A stretch of 64,000 nt of DNA. Source: Hermatobates lingyangjiaoensis. Taxonomy: Eukaryota > Arthropoda > Insecta > Hemiptera > Hermatobatidae. A program made the position numbers and the translations under genes. Location of the stretch: contig JAPFBL010000254.1 of the NCBI GenBank assembly GCA_026182355.1, forward strand, positions 5,267,001 through 5,331,000. Direction: 5' to 3'. Position 1 is the stretch's first letter. Each line of letters begins with the position of its first letter. The notes below the pieces were generated by a model that was not told where the DNA came from, ran no database searches, and worked only from the letters and a program-made list of their open reading frames with translations. Of this stretch, positions 34,235 to 46,500 are shown in pieces.

Positions 34235-35587
34235 AAATTGATTCCATATGAGGACTCCTGAATGTTGTTTTACTTTAATATATTAAAGTAGTTATCGTGA
34301 ACGAGGATCATATATCAATCTAGTTTACAGAACTGGAAATCGATTACAAAAGAAGAAATGTCATAATCCTATCAATATAGACTACACTGTTAATCATAAT
34401 GCATTGTTTAATGCTTACCTAGTGCTATTGGTTCTCTGAAAGCAAAATGGATCAATTCTATAAATGACGAATTTGTTTCTAAACCAAATCACGAGGGAAG
34501 ATAAAACAACACAGTGATTCATAGCACTACCCGCTACCTCATGTCATTCTCAGGTTACCAATAAACTGAAGCACTCTCCACTTCAAAGAAACCCTTCAAC
34601 CTTAATTGTGTTCATCTTCTCAAGCTTAAACTTGTTTTTGCCATAAGTGGTAAAATCACAATCAAAAGCGAAAAAAAACACAATGTACATTTCTTTTACT
34701 TGTAAGAGATTTTTTATTATTTACATGACCGAAATTTGGAATAAAATAAAAATAACGGTGTTGGTGTACTTCATAATTAATACCCAAATTCCTTCGGAGT
34801 GGTAATGTTTTAAGTTTTGTTCAAAATTATTTATAGGGCAGGGTTCATTGAAGGGTTCATTCATTACACGAGAACATAGGGCACAGTACAGTAAGAGTAC
34901 ATAATTCATCACCAAGTACATAAAAACAATTATTTTGTTCTACGGTAAATTTTTATTTAATTTAGTAATAGTCAACAAAGTGAAGATGACATTTGAAATA
35001 AAAAGGTTGCACTATTAAGGTTTATGATTCACTAAATAATTAATATTCATTTTAACTACTTTTAACAAATATAATTGAATTTTTTAATTTGAATACACTA
35101 ACATTGAATGTATTATACTTTAAGAATATTCATAAATCAGTACTCACAGATGTTTGGTATAATTCATATTTATCTTAAACCATTTTTCACTTCCTCATAT
35201 ATTATAATGTCTTCGAAAACAAATCAGACCAGAAGTACGTCCATAATCACTTGATTGGGAACCATCCTATCAACATATTTATTAATAATTCGTTATCACA
35301 TAGATAAGTAGTGTAATTATTTTAAAAAAACTAATTAAGAAGCTGCATTAAAGTAAATATAAGTTTCTGAGGTAGGGATTTTAAATATATAATTGATGCA
35401 TTTAAAGCAATTTCATTGACTTGATTTTGAGAAAAATTCTGAATTTAATGTAAACTAATGTGACTAGTACAGTGATGATCCATTATTCTATGTTGGTTTT
35501 TTAATTTTTATTGATATTATGCACTTTGCGATAATAGGAATTTCTTGAATTTTTTTCAGTAGATTGAAGCACTACTTCAATCCAACT

Positions 35588-35660
35588 TTTTCTCCTAAGT
35601 CTACACCATAGGACTTCGCCTTGAGCGTTGATCCAGAGACGGATAGTTCGGTTCATTTCA
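35588..35660 (+). repeat. Dispersed direct repeat, copy 2
   Basis: Second copy of the 34162-34234 block, 1.4 kb away in the same orientation and without the hairpin. Both end in GGTTCATTTCA or a close variant. It is probably an old non-autonomous element. Confidence 0.7.
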
Positions 35661-35769
35661 TATTTCATTCTATATCAGGTTTCCTCATAAAGATGAAGAC
35701 GTAAATTAGCAATTAAATTTATATAAGTATAAATTTTTGTATATTTATATAGCCATATAAATATAAAAC

Positions 35770-35835
35770 TAGTGATTTAATAAAGGAATAATCTAGTAGT
35801 TGATATTCTGCTTGAAACATGATCTTTAAATTAAT
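35770..35835 (+). repeat. Short direct repeat, copy 1
   Basis: About 66 bases with the core AGTAGTTGATATTCTGCTTG, then AAACATGATCTTTAAATTAA, recur at 36659-36725 with only small indels. The pair lies upstream of fuzzy. Its class is unknown. Confidence 0.75.
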
Positions 35836-36658
35836 GTACCTGTTGTAGATTGATTTTTTTGACGGCACTTCATTCCTTTTATAGTTGGCTGTTCAGAGTT
35901 AAAAAAACATTTTATGTAATTATAAAATGTAAACTAACACCCAGTTCCGTTTATGTAATTTCAACAGAAAAGTATTCAGCTAATCCTCGCAAAACATGCT
36001 ATTTCTCAGTATAATTTCACAATGATCCGTCAAACGGCGGCATATGTAACACGCCAATAAACTTTCAGAATCAGAAGTCAAAAAGTTTACCTCTTTTTAT
36101 TTACAGTTTTTAGTTTTCAGCAGAACTGACCTTTCTGGTTTTTGAAAAATTTAATCTTATATCAGACGGTGACTCTGGTGATATTAATATGTACCGTAAA
36201 CAGTTGTCATAAACAATTGTTTGATCAACAATAAATTATCTTAGTAAACTTCCTTCAATAACTATTTAGAGGCTACTTGTTCAGTTCTTGCATGAAATTA
36301 TCATTCCTAAGAGAAGAAAATAATTTCTTCATATCAAATGTTAAAGAATTGGCAGTAAACAATCGAGTATATTTACAAACTACTGTAGCCAGTTAAACTA
36401 AATTTCTCGTGTTTTCAATATTTTTAAATTATATGTAACAGTTTACTACTTATCACTCTTTTACATGGAATTGTAAGAACTATTTACTTTTTGATATTGT
36501 TTTAACAATCATTTTCATTTTTCTATTGATAATAGAATATTAATTTCACAGTTTTGTTTAGCTTAATACTAATCCCGCATGAACATCCCGCTTCAGTTTA
36601 AATTTGAAGTTTTATTCTTGTGAGTATTTAGAATTTAGAAGGGATGTTTTACAATACA

Positions 36659-36725
36659 AGTGATTTAATGAAAGGAATAATACTAGTAGTTGATATTCTG
36701 CTTGAAACATGATCTTTAAATTAAA
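36659..36725 (+). repeat. Short direct repeat, copy 2
   Basis: Second copy of the repeat at 35770-35835, same orientation, about 890 bases downstream. It lies about 0.8 kb before the fuzzy start codon. Confidence 0.75.
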
Positions 36726-37507
36726 TAAGTTGCAATTAATTTTTTTATTTCACCTTACAAAAAAAAGTTAATGCATCATCCACATTAATATTATTTTCAC
36801 ATTGTATAACAGCTTTATAGATCTTATAAGAAGGATAATGAGATATTAAAAGTCAAAATTACAACTTACCTCCGGTGTTTCCCTTCTCTTGAAGACTTGA
36901 GCTTGAATGTTTGCTTTGCTTCACTACTGCTTGTTACCAAGGAAATATAAACCTGTGCATTGAATTAAAACATGTGTTTTTTAAGATAAATACAATAAGA
37001 AACACCTGTTTTATCATACACTGTTAAACAGGTTATTTTACTTTATTTATATTTATAAAGCTTTAAGTAGTGGATTTTCCATCATTCATTTATAATTTGT
37101 AATAATTTTTATAAGTCTGTCATTCTTTTAAACTCTTGGTTGATGTGATATTGAATTTCTTGTTTTTTTTTCTTACAGTCATGAGACAATACGAGTCTAT
37201 AAAATCAACAATATGAGTTGATTCTGGCTCTAATACTACGTGTTTTAGTGTGTATTTTAGAACGTGTATAGTATTTTAGAATTTCCAATTATTTTTGTAT
37301 TTTATTTATTAATAGAAGGAAGGAACCGAAAGTAAAAATATTTTACTACAGTAAAATAGTTGTATGGTATTAGTGTTGAGATAAACCTTATCATTAGTTT
37401 AGGTCCCTTATCAATTGCCTCAATTATGCCCTTGGATGTCTAAATCCTCAGGAAAGGAGTTATATACCTAAAGTTCATATATTTTTGTTTTCTTATCTAT
37501 CTTCATT

Positions 37508-40500
37508 ATGTCAATTAAAGTAATGTGTCTCACGTCGAATGGAGGGATTCCAATATTTGCCAGAAGTAAAGGTAAATCTGATCAGGTTCGTTTGAGCAAT
37601 GCTCTTTTGTTGTACAAGTATTTTTAATACATATTCTTTCCATATTCCAATTGCGTATTAGTGTAGAACAGTGGTTTTCAACCTGTGATCCGCGGATCCC
37701 TGGTGATCCGTGACGTTTACCCAGGGGATCCGCAAGACCTACAGATTCACAATGTGCAATTAATGTATTATCAATGTGTCACGTCAATGTACTTACATAG
37801 TAGCACACTATCAATGTAATTAGTGCATCTTATCAAGATAACTCGTCGTTCACATCTAAAACCAGCAACTTTCGGTAACGTTAGGGAAGAACTGCGAGTC
37901 AAAATTTGAGTCGGGCAGTTCAGTTATGATGACGACCTACGTCATTTAATTGAAACATTTAATTTAGCCAATACGTGACGCTCTGATTATTTACTTCTTG
38001 ATCTGGACTCATTTTGGATTTTAACTTCAAAAGAATATCCATCAATCTCGAATAAGGCTCTGCGCATTCTCCTACAGTTTTCTACATCATACCTGTGTGA
38101 AATAGGATTTTCCACCATGAGAACATTAAAAGTGAGAAAAGAAATAAACTACTAGCACTTGAAGAAGAGATGCGTGTATGTCTTTCTAAAACCAGGCCAA
38201 ACTTTCCAGTTCTGTTCAAAAATCACCAAGGACCAATTTCACATTAATTTGTAATTCTCTTGAATAAAAAAATTCAGATAGTACTGTATTGTGTTTTTGT
38301 GTTTATAAGCCGTTTTTATTTCATTAAAAAAACTTATATATACATGTATATTTATGTACAAGGGGATCCGCAAGAATAAATAAGCTCCTCGGCGGATCCG
38401 CGCCTGCAAAAAGGTTGAAAAGCACTGGTGTAGAGTGTGGCTTTACAATATTATCCTAATTCTACTTAAATGTTAATAACTGTAATATTGCAACAGAGAC
38501 AAGTAGAAATTTGGATGATAAGAATAACATAATTTTTTTGTAGATCTTTTGTTTAGAATAAGTTATCATTAATTAAGTAAGGTCCCTTTTTTTATTGTTT
38601 ATGATAGGTTGTTAATGGCAATACTCAGTAATTACTCATTCCATGTTACAAAATTTAAAATAAACAGTATTAAAAGAAATTTCATATTCTCAGACAGGAA
38701 TTATTTCTGATGTACCAATTTCTTAATACATTTTTAGATACCATTTTCTATAGTAGCATCTCTTAATGGAGTACATATGTATGGGAAGTCCCAAGGAGTC
38801 CTATTTTTGAACACCAAAACTGAAGATAATGAAACCGTTGTTTGGAGAGAGTTTGACAACAGGTGACCACAAAACAATTTTAATTGCTGTATTGAATACT
38901 CCTCTGTCCGTGCTAACCAGTATAATGTAATTACTCTTTCAGTTTGATTCTGATTGCTGTGAGCACATTAAATGATGAAATGTTTCTTGACAGTTTACTT
39001 AAATCTATATTTAGTGTCATGGTATTCACAGTTGGAAACGAAGAGATTCGGCATTTTAAAAATATAGAACGTTTAAAACGTGAGCTGAGGGTTTGTAACA
39101 TTATATTATGCTTGAAAAAATATGTAATCTTACTTATTTATATTGAAATTGTTAATTTGTATTTCCAAGTACTATTTATGCGTATAACTCCTTTCATTAT
39201 GAAATAACCAAAATATTTCTTTTAGTAAAGTGATTTCTTTTAATTGCAATTGGTTATTGTGTTTACAAAGGAGAGTTTTGCTTTTGACGCCAGATTATAG
39301 AAAGAGTTAAAAAGAGCCTCCGAAAGATCATTGACAATGGGCTTTACCTGATGCTAGAAGCCAAGACGAAAAAGAAAACTAGGACAAGAGCTACTTTCTT
39401 CCTTCTTTGATTTCATAATCAACGTAATATATGCAGGATAGCAAAAAATATAATTCTATGCCCTCTGATTCTATGATGGCTGTGTGATTTTATTAAAAAT
39501 AATTGTAAGAGATATCTTTGTTATCACAAATCAATTTCATTTAATTACAAACAAAATTTAGCATCTGATTTTCATCATCCTTAGTTAATTCACTAAACAT
39601 GCATTAAATGGTATCGTTAGAAAAAGGCAATGCTTTCATTTGAAAATATTCAATCAATAAAATATTGAAACACGTCTATTAAATAGTTTTAATTTAATTA
39701 ATTTTTTACACTTAGCACACTTTAATGATTTAATATTATTTATTATTGTATACAGGAAAATTTAAACAAGATTATCCGATTATTTTTTTAATCTTACTCC
39801 TCACGTTCAAAAATCTGTAAATGGCTTACTATACAGATTTAGTTTTGTAAATAACATATTAATTCTTCACTATCATATGTATTGACTATTGCCTATTTAT
39901 GCATATTGATTATTTAGTGGACAACAAATCTCAAGAAAAATTCTGATGTCTAGATAAATCACATTCAGATAGGCTAAACAATGTAACCTGATTAACTATT
40001 GTATTTACTATAAATATGAGGTGTATTGTATTTACAAGTATTCTTCGAGTTACTTGTACCAATCACTTTATTCAAAATCAATCAATATGGTCAAAAAATC
40101 ATTATATGTAAATAAATTTTATTAATTAAACAATAACGTATAAGCGTAATCAATATGTAAGTACATTGGTACCTTGGAATACTGTGTTTAATTCGTTATA
40201 AGACCTAGCTCGTGAACCAATTTACTCGTTTATAAAACGACTTTTCCTATTGAAATTATAGGAGTTCCACTTAATTCGTTCCAGGGCCAATAAATTTCTA
40301 AAAAAAATATATGAGTATATTTTTTTAGAATTACATAGACAATGCAACTATGTAAACATTAACTTACCTTTATGTTGATAAATTGAAGACTTTGTTGAGG
40401 GGAGGAGGAGTGGGGTTAGTGTGGTAGAGAGAGTCGTCTGAATCAGAGGAGCTCTCAGAGTGACTTCGCTGTCTTTTAGGTAGCTTTACCAAGAATCTGT

Positions 40501-43500
40501 CTGACAATGCGTGCTTTTCCCTGTGTTTTAGCATGTCTCTAAAATGTGAAATTCTCATTAAATAAGTTAATTACCCAGCCAGACACTTCTTTATTAAGGT
40601 GATGCTTTTCAATAAAACCTTTCATTTCCTTCCAATCTTTCAAGCCTTTCTTAATGTCACTAGAGGGGATGGTGTCCTTCCTTACTTTTTCTTCTTCTGC
40701 AGAAAACTCTCCTATCACCTCCTTCTGCTGTTCCCTGTGAAGCTAGATGAGCTCGTTGGTTGTAAGTTCTTGAGGTGGATGCTTGCCATTTCTTCATATT
40801 TGCTCGAATTCTGATTAACACATACACTAAGATACTCGTATTCCAAGGTTTCACTGTATAGATAAAGGCTTTTGTAATTGAATTTTAGATTTATTTCAGT
40901 GAATTAGAGAAACTGTAGATTGGTGTCACAATGTATATAGCAGTCCTACAATGTTCATATATTACTTCTTATTTACTCAAGAATAAATAAATAATATATT
41001 TTTCAGGCTTGTTACCCTCTCATTGAAAAATTTATGGATTCGCTAGACTTTAGTGATAAAAATATCTCTGTGGATCTGCTGCCATATGTGGAAACAACTC
41101 TAGTTAGTGAAAGTAGTGCTTTAAAGGTAACTTTGTTTTTATCAACATTTTCAGATATATAATTATGCCCATATACTAATTCAAAAGTGATAAAATCCAC
41201 AGAACTAGTCAAATTGACGGAAACAAGAACATGCTAAGGAATTGAATTTTTTTTTTTTTAACGTGATAACTAGCTGGGTGGCTAAACGAAGAGCATGTTT
41301 TATTACACACACGAAGATTGATTTTATATCCGTAATCCTAAATTTGTCCTTTACTGAAATTAATTGAGGTAGGCATTTTTAACGATTACTGGTACAGGAT
41401 AGATAGTTTTACTATCTCTTCAAGAAACTGGTAGGAACAAAACATTTCATCAGCAAAATGGAAAAGTCCAGAGTCATTGATAGATTCCGAATCTTAACCA
41501 TTTACATTTCGCTAGCTAATCCATTGTCCCTTCGCAATCGTAGAATACACTAAACATTACCTTTCCAACACGGAACTGTCCTTGCCTAAAGGAGTGCCTG
41601 TCCTTAAGTGGAGGTCCTTCTTCAGGCTTGCGCCATTCTTTTGATCAACTTTTGGTTTCAGTATTGAAATAAGGAATCCACATTTTGCCGGTGATAATTA
41701 TTCGTTGCCAAAGTTCATTACCATGACGGGCTAACAGCCCTTGAAGTTGACAAGTATCAGATCTGTGTTTCTGTTCTAGTCCCAACAGCCTTATCACCCA
41801 GCGCACCGAACCTTGTAACGCCCAAAACAGTCATGCAAGGTGTCATGAACTTGTTTATCAATCCCTAGGCACACAGTAATTTTACGAATAGTCGTTTCTT
41901 AGTCCACTTTCAGTAGATCTTTAACGGCAATAATCTTTCTGTCATTTACCGACGTGCTTGAGCACTGACTGCGTGGATAATCTTCTTGTGATGTTCTAGA
42001 GGTTCTAATCCGATCGATCCACCAATAAATAGTACTTTTAGATTCTGCAGTCTCACCAAATACTCCTTTTAGACGCTAAACAATTTCTGACGTTTACTCA
42101 CATTCTTTCTACAAAAAGAAAATTATTGCTTTTTGAGATTTTGCTGCGTCTTCTATGGTTACAAAAACAGTGCAAGGAATACGCGGCTATATCAGTCGAA
42201 CACCTGAATCAGACTGAACAATATTGCACTCGATAGTTGCATAAACATGCCAAGACTAGTCTGGTACCAATGACGTTGCCTTTAAGTTCTGCGTAATTGA
42301 ATTATAACACAATTCCCAAACTTTGGAAACGTCCCTCGTAAAAGACCCTAGTTTCTTGGTGATAAAAGGTTGAAGAGCAATCTTCAAAGTGGTCATGAAT
42401 CAGACGAATGCTAGTTACAGTAGTGTGTGAAAATTATTCATGAAAAATTGGTCATGATAAATGTGCCAGTACATTAGTTCCTCAACTGTGACTTCAATTC
42501 AGATAAAACGGTCGTTGGCAAGGAGTTGTTCTTTTGCAGCAAGGAAAAACTTGTATCTATCACTATGATCGGAAGAACAAAGCGGTGATGAAGAAATGGA
42601 AGTACATCGATTTACCTCCCTCCAAAGAAGGTTTGGGTTAAAATTAAAGATGAATTTACTGAGAGGTCCATACTGTCGGTTTATTAGAGACAGTTGTGGA
42701 GTTGTTTTAACAGACTAAATTGAGAATCTTCATAACCATTTCTGGTTTCCATTAATATACATTATTAGTAATTGTTGACGTAACGCGTGAAAATCTGGTT
42801 ATATGGTCACCAAAGGAGTTGGTCTTCTTACCAGCACACTCCTGTGTGCCTGCTCACTCATTTTGAGAGGCAGTTAAAGAATCAAAACAATATGGCTTTA
42901 AATTGTTACTTTGACCACGCTCATACGACTGTGTATCATTCCCAGAACTCACACATCATTGATAGAGTCCAGAATTCGACGATACAAATCTCAACAGGAC
43001 GCAGTATGCTCTGTAGTACTGGGATAATATTCAAAAGGTCGAGACGCTTTAAGAAATGTTCAACGCTGGTTGGTGGCTATGTCCAGAACTTTATGCATTA
43101 TAAAGAGGAGGCTCATATTTCATAATAATTAAAACTTTTTCGAATACTCTTCCCGCAAATCTGTCGTATACCCTGTAATGTTGCCTAAATCTGATTTCCT
43201 TGCGAATTCGAAGGTAAAGAATATTTTTTGAAATTCAGGTTACCTACTTGTATGCGAAGTGGATATACTTCATGATTATTGTAAATTCGTTATGTCACAA
43301 AGACCGTAGTGACCTGACCGTTCCAAATAATTTCAGAATAATTATATTAAAAACAATGAAACGTCTTATTGATAATTTCAGTAACAGTTTAATTTTCGTG
43401 TAAGTTAATGAATAATATTCTTTAGCTTGTACGTTTATTTTATTATATCTCATTAAAAATATTACAATCTATTTGTAGTATCTATTTTTCCTTTTTTGTT

Positions 43501-46500
43501 ATTCATTTTAGTGATAACTTATTCATTCAATTTCATTGACTTTTTTAAGCTCATCCTGAGTTTTATTTCATTATTTTTTTCAGAGTTTTCTGACAAACTT
43601 TGTTGAGTCTTGTCCTTCGCTGTATTGCTGTGTTACTGTTGATGGTGCACTGTCAGTAGCGACAGACGAGTGGTGGCAGCTTCCTACGATCGAAAGGAAA
43701 CTTATACTCTATTTAATAATATCCAACAATACCTGTACTTGTTTCGATATACCCGCGTTTTTAGGTGGAACCAATTCTTCGGTAGGTAATTTTGTTGGTA
43801 TATTATTTATTTTCGTTTTAACTTGGTAGCATTTCTTTTACAGATTTTCGAAATTTTATAAACCTAGTTTAATATTTATTTCAAGTATATTTAACAAAAC
43901 TATAGTTAGTTTATACGTTTTTCAAACATTGTTGCCCCTCTGTTTGTATCAACTTTTAAACTGTTAATATATTCCTTCTCTTCTCGTACCGATCTTGTTC
44001 AAACTTTATACACGGATCTGTTCGTAAGGAATGCAGATTCAACTATTTGAATGTCTGTATCTCATCAGAACCTGTAAATAAATATATATATACAATGAAA
44101 TTCAAAAGTAGGAAACGGAAAAACATAATCCATTTAGAAGAAGTAATATTTACCACCTGCAATATTGGAGATTATTTTGGCTTTAAAATATGTGAACATT
44201 TAATGAAGCTTCCTAAACATATCGATTACTAAAACTTAATTGTGGTTGAGAAGAACTTCAATTAGTCAAATTTCTAATATTTCAACTGGAAGAAGAATTG
44301 AAAACGGCACCTAAATTGTAAGTTTTTAACAGTAATCGACAGTACCACATGAAAAATAGCATAATTATAGTAAGAAGAATCAGGATCATTATGGTGATGT
44401 AAATTCATTTACATTCCTAAATTTAGTATTTGTTTTTATGTGTATATATAAAATACAAAGTTTGTCTGTCCGCTATAGAAATAATACTGGAGACATTTAG
44501 ATACAAAGAAACATATGGATCTTATATATTTCTTTTTCGGGAAACTACTACAGTATTTCGACTTTGATCAGGGTCCTTTTCTACCGCCCATAACCAAAAC
44601 GCCAGGGCATAATCTACTGCCCGGGCAACACCGGGTAGATCAGCTAGTATATTTTATTGTAACATTCATCTGTTTTTGAACTCAAAGACGTAAAGGCTTG
44701 TATGGTGTTCATGCTTCCACGTATGTTTTTCTGCTGTTCTAGGGACAGAGGTATCTCAATCATTTGTTTAATTATAACTACTTTTAGTAACGAGTGAGAC
44801 ACAGAGGGTTAATTTTACAAAGGGAGTTTTTGTCTTATTAGAATTATTAAAGTAGAAAACTTCTGACAGAATTTGACATAGTGTAGACTTGGGGACCGAT
44901 GTCTTTGCGTCCTCTCGGATTTCATGTCCCTCATAAAAAAACATATAATTATGATCAAGATTCAAATATCCGTCTTTACCACACCCGATAATTTTATATA
45001 CATATATTTTCTAAAGTCTTTTGACTAAGAAGAAAAAGAGGAAAATTATATTTACTAGAAAACCTCTATGGCTTAAAAGTACATAAAAGTCATTTTTACT
45101 AATTATATAATTATATTTATTATTGTAATTCCTGTTTGTTATATTTTAGGTAAGAGTAGTTAGCATTAAACTGCTTGAAAACGTCAGTGTCACAACACTT
45201 CTTGGTCCTAAACCAGATTTGAATTCCTTGGAGCAAATTGCATTTCAGTGTTGGGCACCTACAATGGATATCCTAACAAATTTAAAAAATCCTATGCCAC
45301 TAACCTTTCAACTTCATACGTCTCTGCTTGGGTACATATTTCATTCACTTTTTACGCTAATTAATAATGACATGGATCTTTGTATTCAAAATACATGAAT
45401 AAATGTAATAAAATTGTTTAAAAAATTAATAATATCAGTAATTGTGATAAATAAAGAAACATGACTTTAACTATGATGAGGTAAAATGGATAAATAAATT
45501 TTCACTGTTGTTTTCACTGGACCTACCCTTCAGCACCACATCCTTGGTGTCTTCCTGATGATGAACACAAAGTGTTCGAAACGCGTTGTTGTTGTTGAAT
45601 AAAACTTCATTTGTGTGGAGACTTCTGTTTGTTATCCATTTTACCTCAGAATGAGTAAATACCACACAATTACGGATTGCACAACTTATGATTTAACTAT
45701 GGTATTGGTGAAATAATCTATAATTGATTTATGCGCCAATCAGTAAGATTTATATGTCGGATTAAGGAGGGCAATACAATAATTTCTAAATTAGAACGAG
45801 ATATTCTCAATAAACAACGATTTGTCAACTCGTACACAGAATTCAAATGGGTCCACTAGTTTGATGTTTGAAGTTTGGATGTTAGATCATCAAGACTGGT
45901 CAGTTTTTAAATCCTAAAGGCATCACATCTTGAGTTGCATGTTGCTTGCTATTTCGTTTATATTGATAAATAATATTGTAAATTATTATGACTTGATATA
46001 TCTTTATGCCTGAAGAATCAAAATAAAATTTATTAGAAATCTCTTAATTTTTTATAGTCACTTTATATTTTGCAAAGTTGTGATATACTTTGATTTCGAT
46101 AAATGTGAAAACTTGAATAGAACCTGGAAAAGCTGACAGAATAATGATACATTTTTATCATATCTGTTCCATAGTCACTAACTTTATTAAGTTTTAACTA
46201 CCATTCTATATATCTGGAGCAGACTATTGGAAAGTTTTTCACCTTAATTTTTCATTTTCCTATTAAAATACTTAATTCAGTAAGTAACTCACATGTACAG
46301 ATTGTTAAGGTAAGCAAAACTGCAGTTAGCCTTCCTTTTTATCGGTTTTTACTTTACTATAAAGTATAGTGATCGTGAAAAAATTCGATCTCGAGATTTT
46401 GACGGATTACATGTTTTGAGGTCCCAGAAGTCGTTTTATGACGTTTTTACGATGATGTCTGTGTGTGTGTGGGTGGGTGGGTGTGTTAGCATTGCTTGTT

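Larger units (their letters stand above)
29445..37507. other. Intergenic repeat region between RTF2 and fuzzy
   Basis: About 8 kb without a supportable gene. It holds a poly(A) signal for RTF2 (29464), a GC-rich inverted repeat with Penelope-type terminal sequence between the arms (30.0-30.6 kb), a Penelope-like endonuclease relic (32.15-32.89 kb), an AT microsatellite (33199-33219), a long hairpin (34.05-34.16 kb) and two pairs of short direct repeats (34.16/35.59 kb and 35.77/36.66 kb). The upstream part of fuzzy, including any 5' untranslated exon, must lie toward the right end. Confidence 0.6.
41127..43583 (+). other. Fuzzy intron 4 with mariner relics
   Basis: This intron contains an antisense mariner relic (about 41.56-42.34 kb) directly followed by a sense mariner fragment (about 42.53-42.66 kb). 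A further block at 42.78-43.13 kb has a 112-codon open frame with no family I recognise and may belong to another repeat. No additional fuzzy exon is indicated, since the flanking exons join in phase 0. Confidence 0.55.

Noticed and set aside
42787..43125. 112-codon open frame in fuzzy intron 4
   Set aside because: No domain recognised on either strand. It sits next to mariner relics and is probably part of a repeat.
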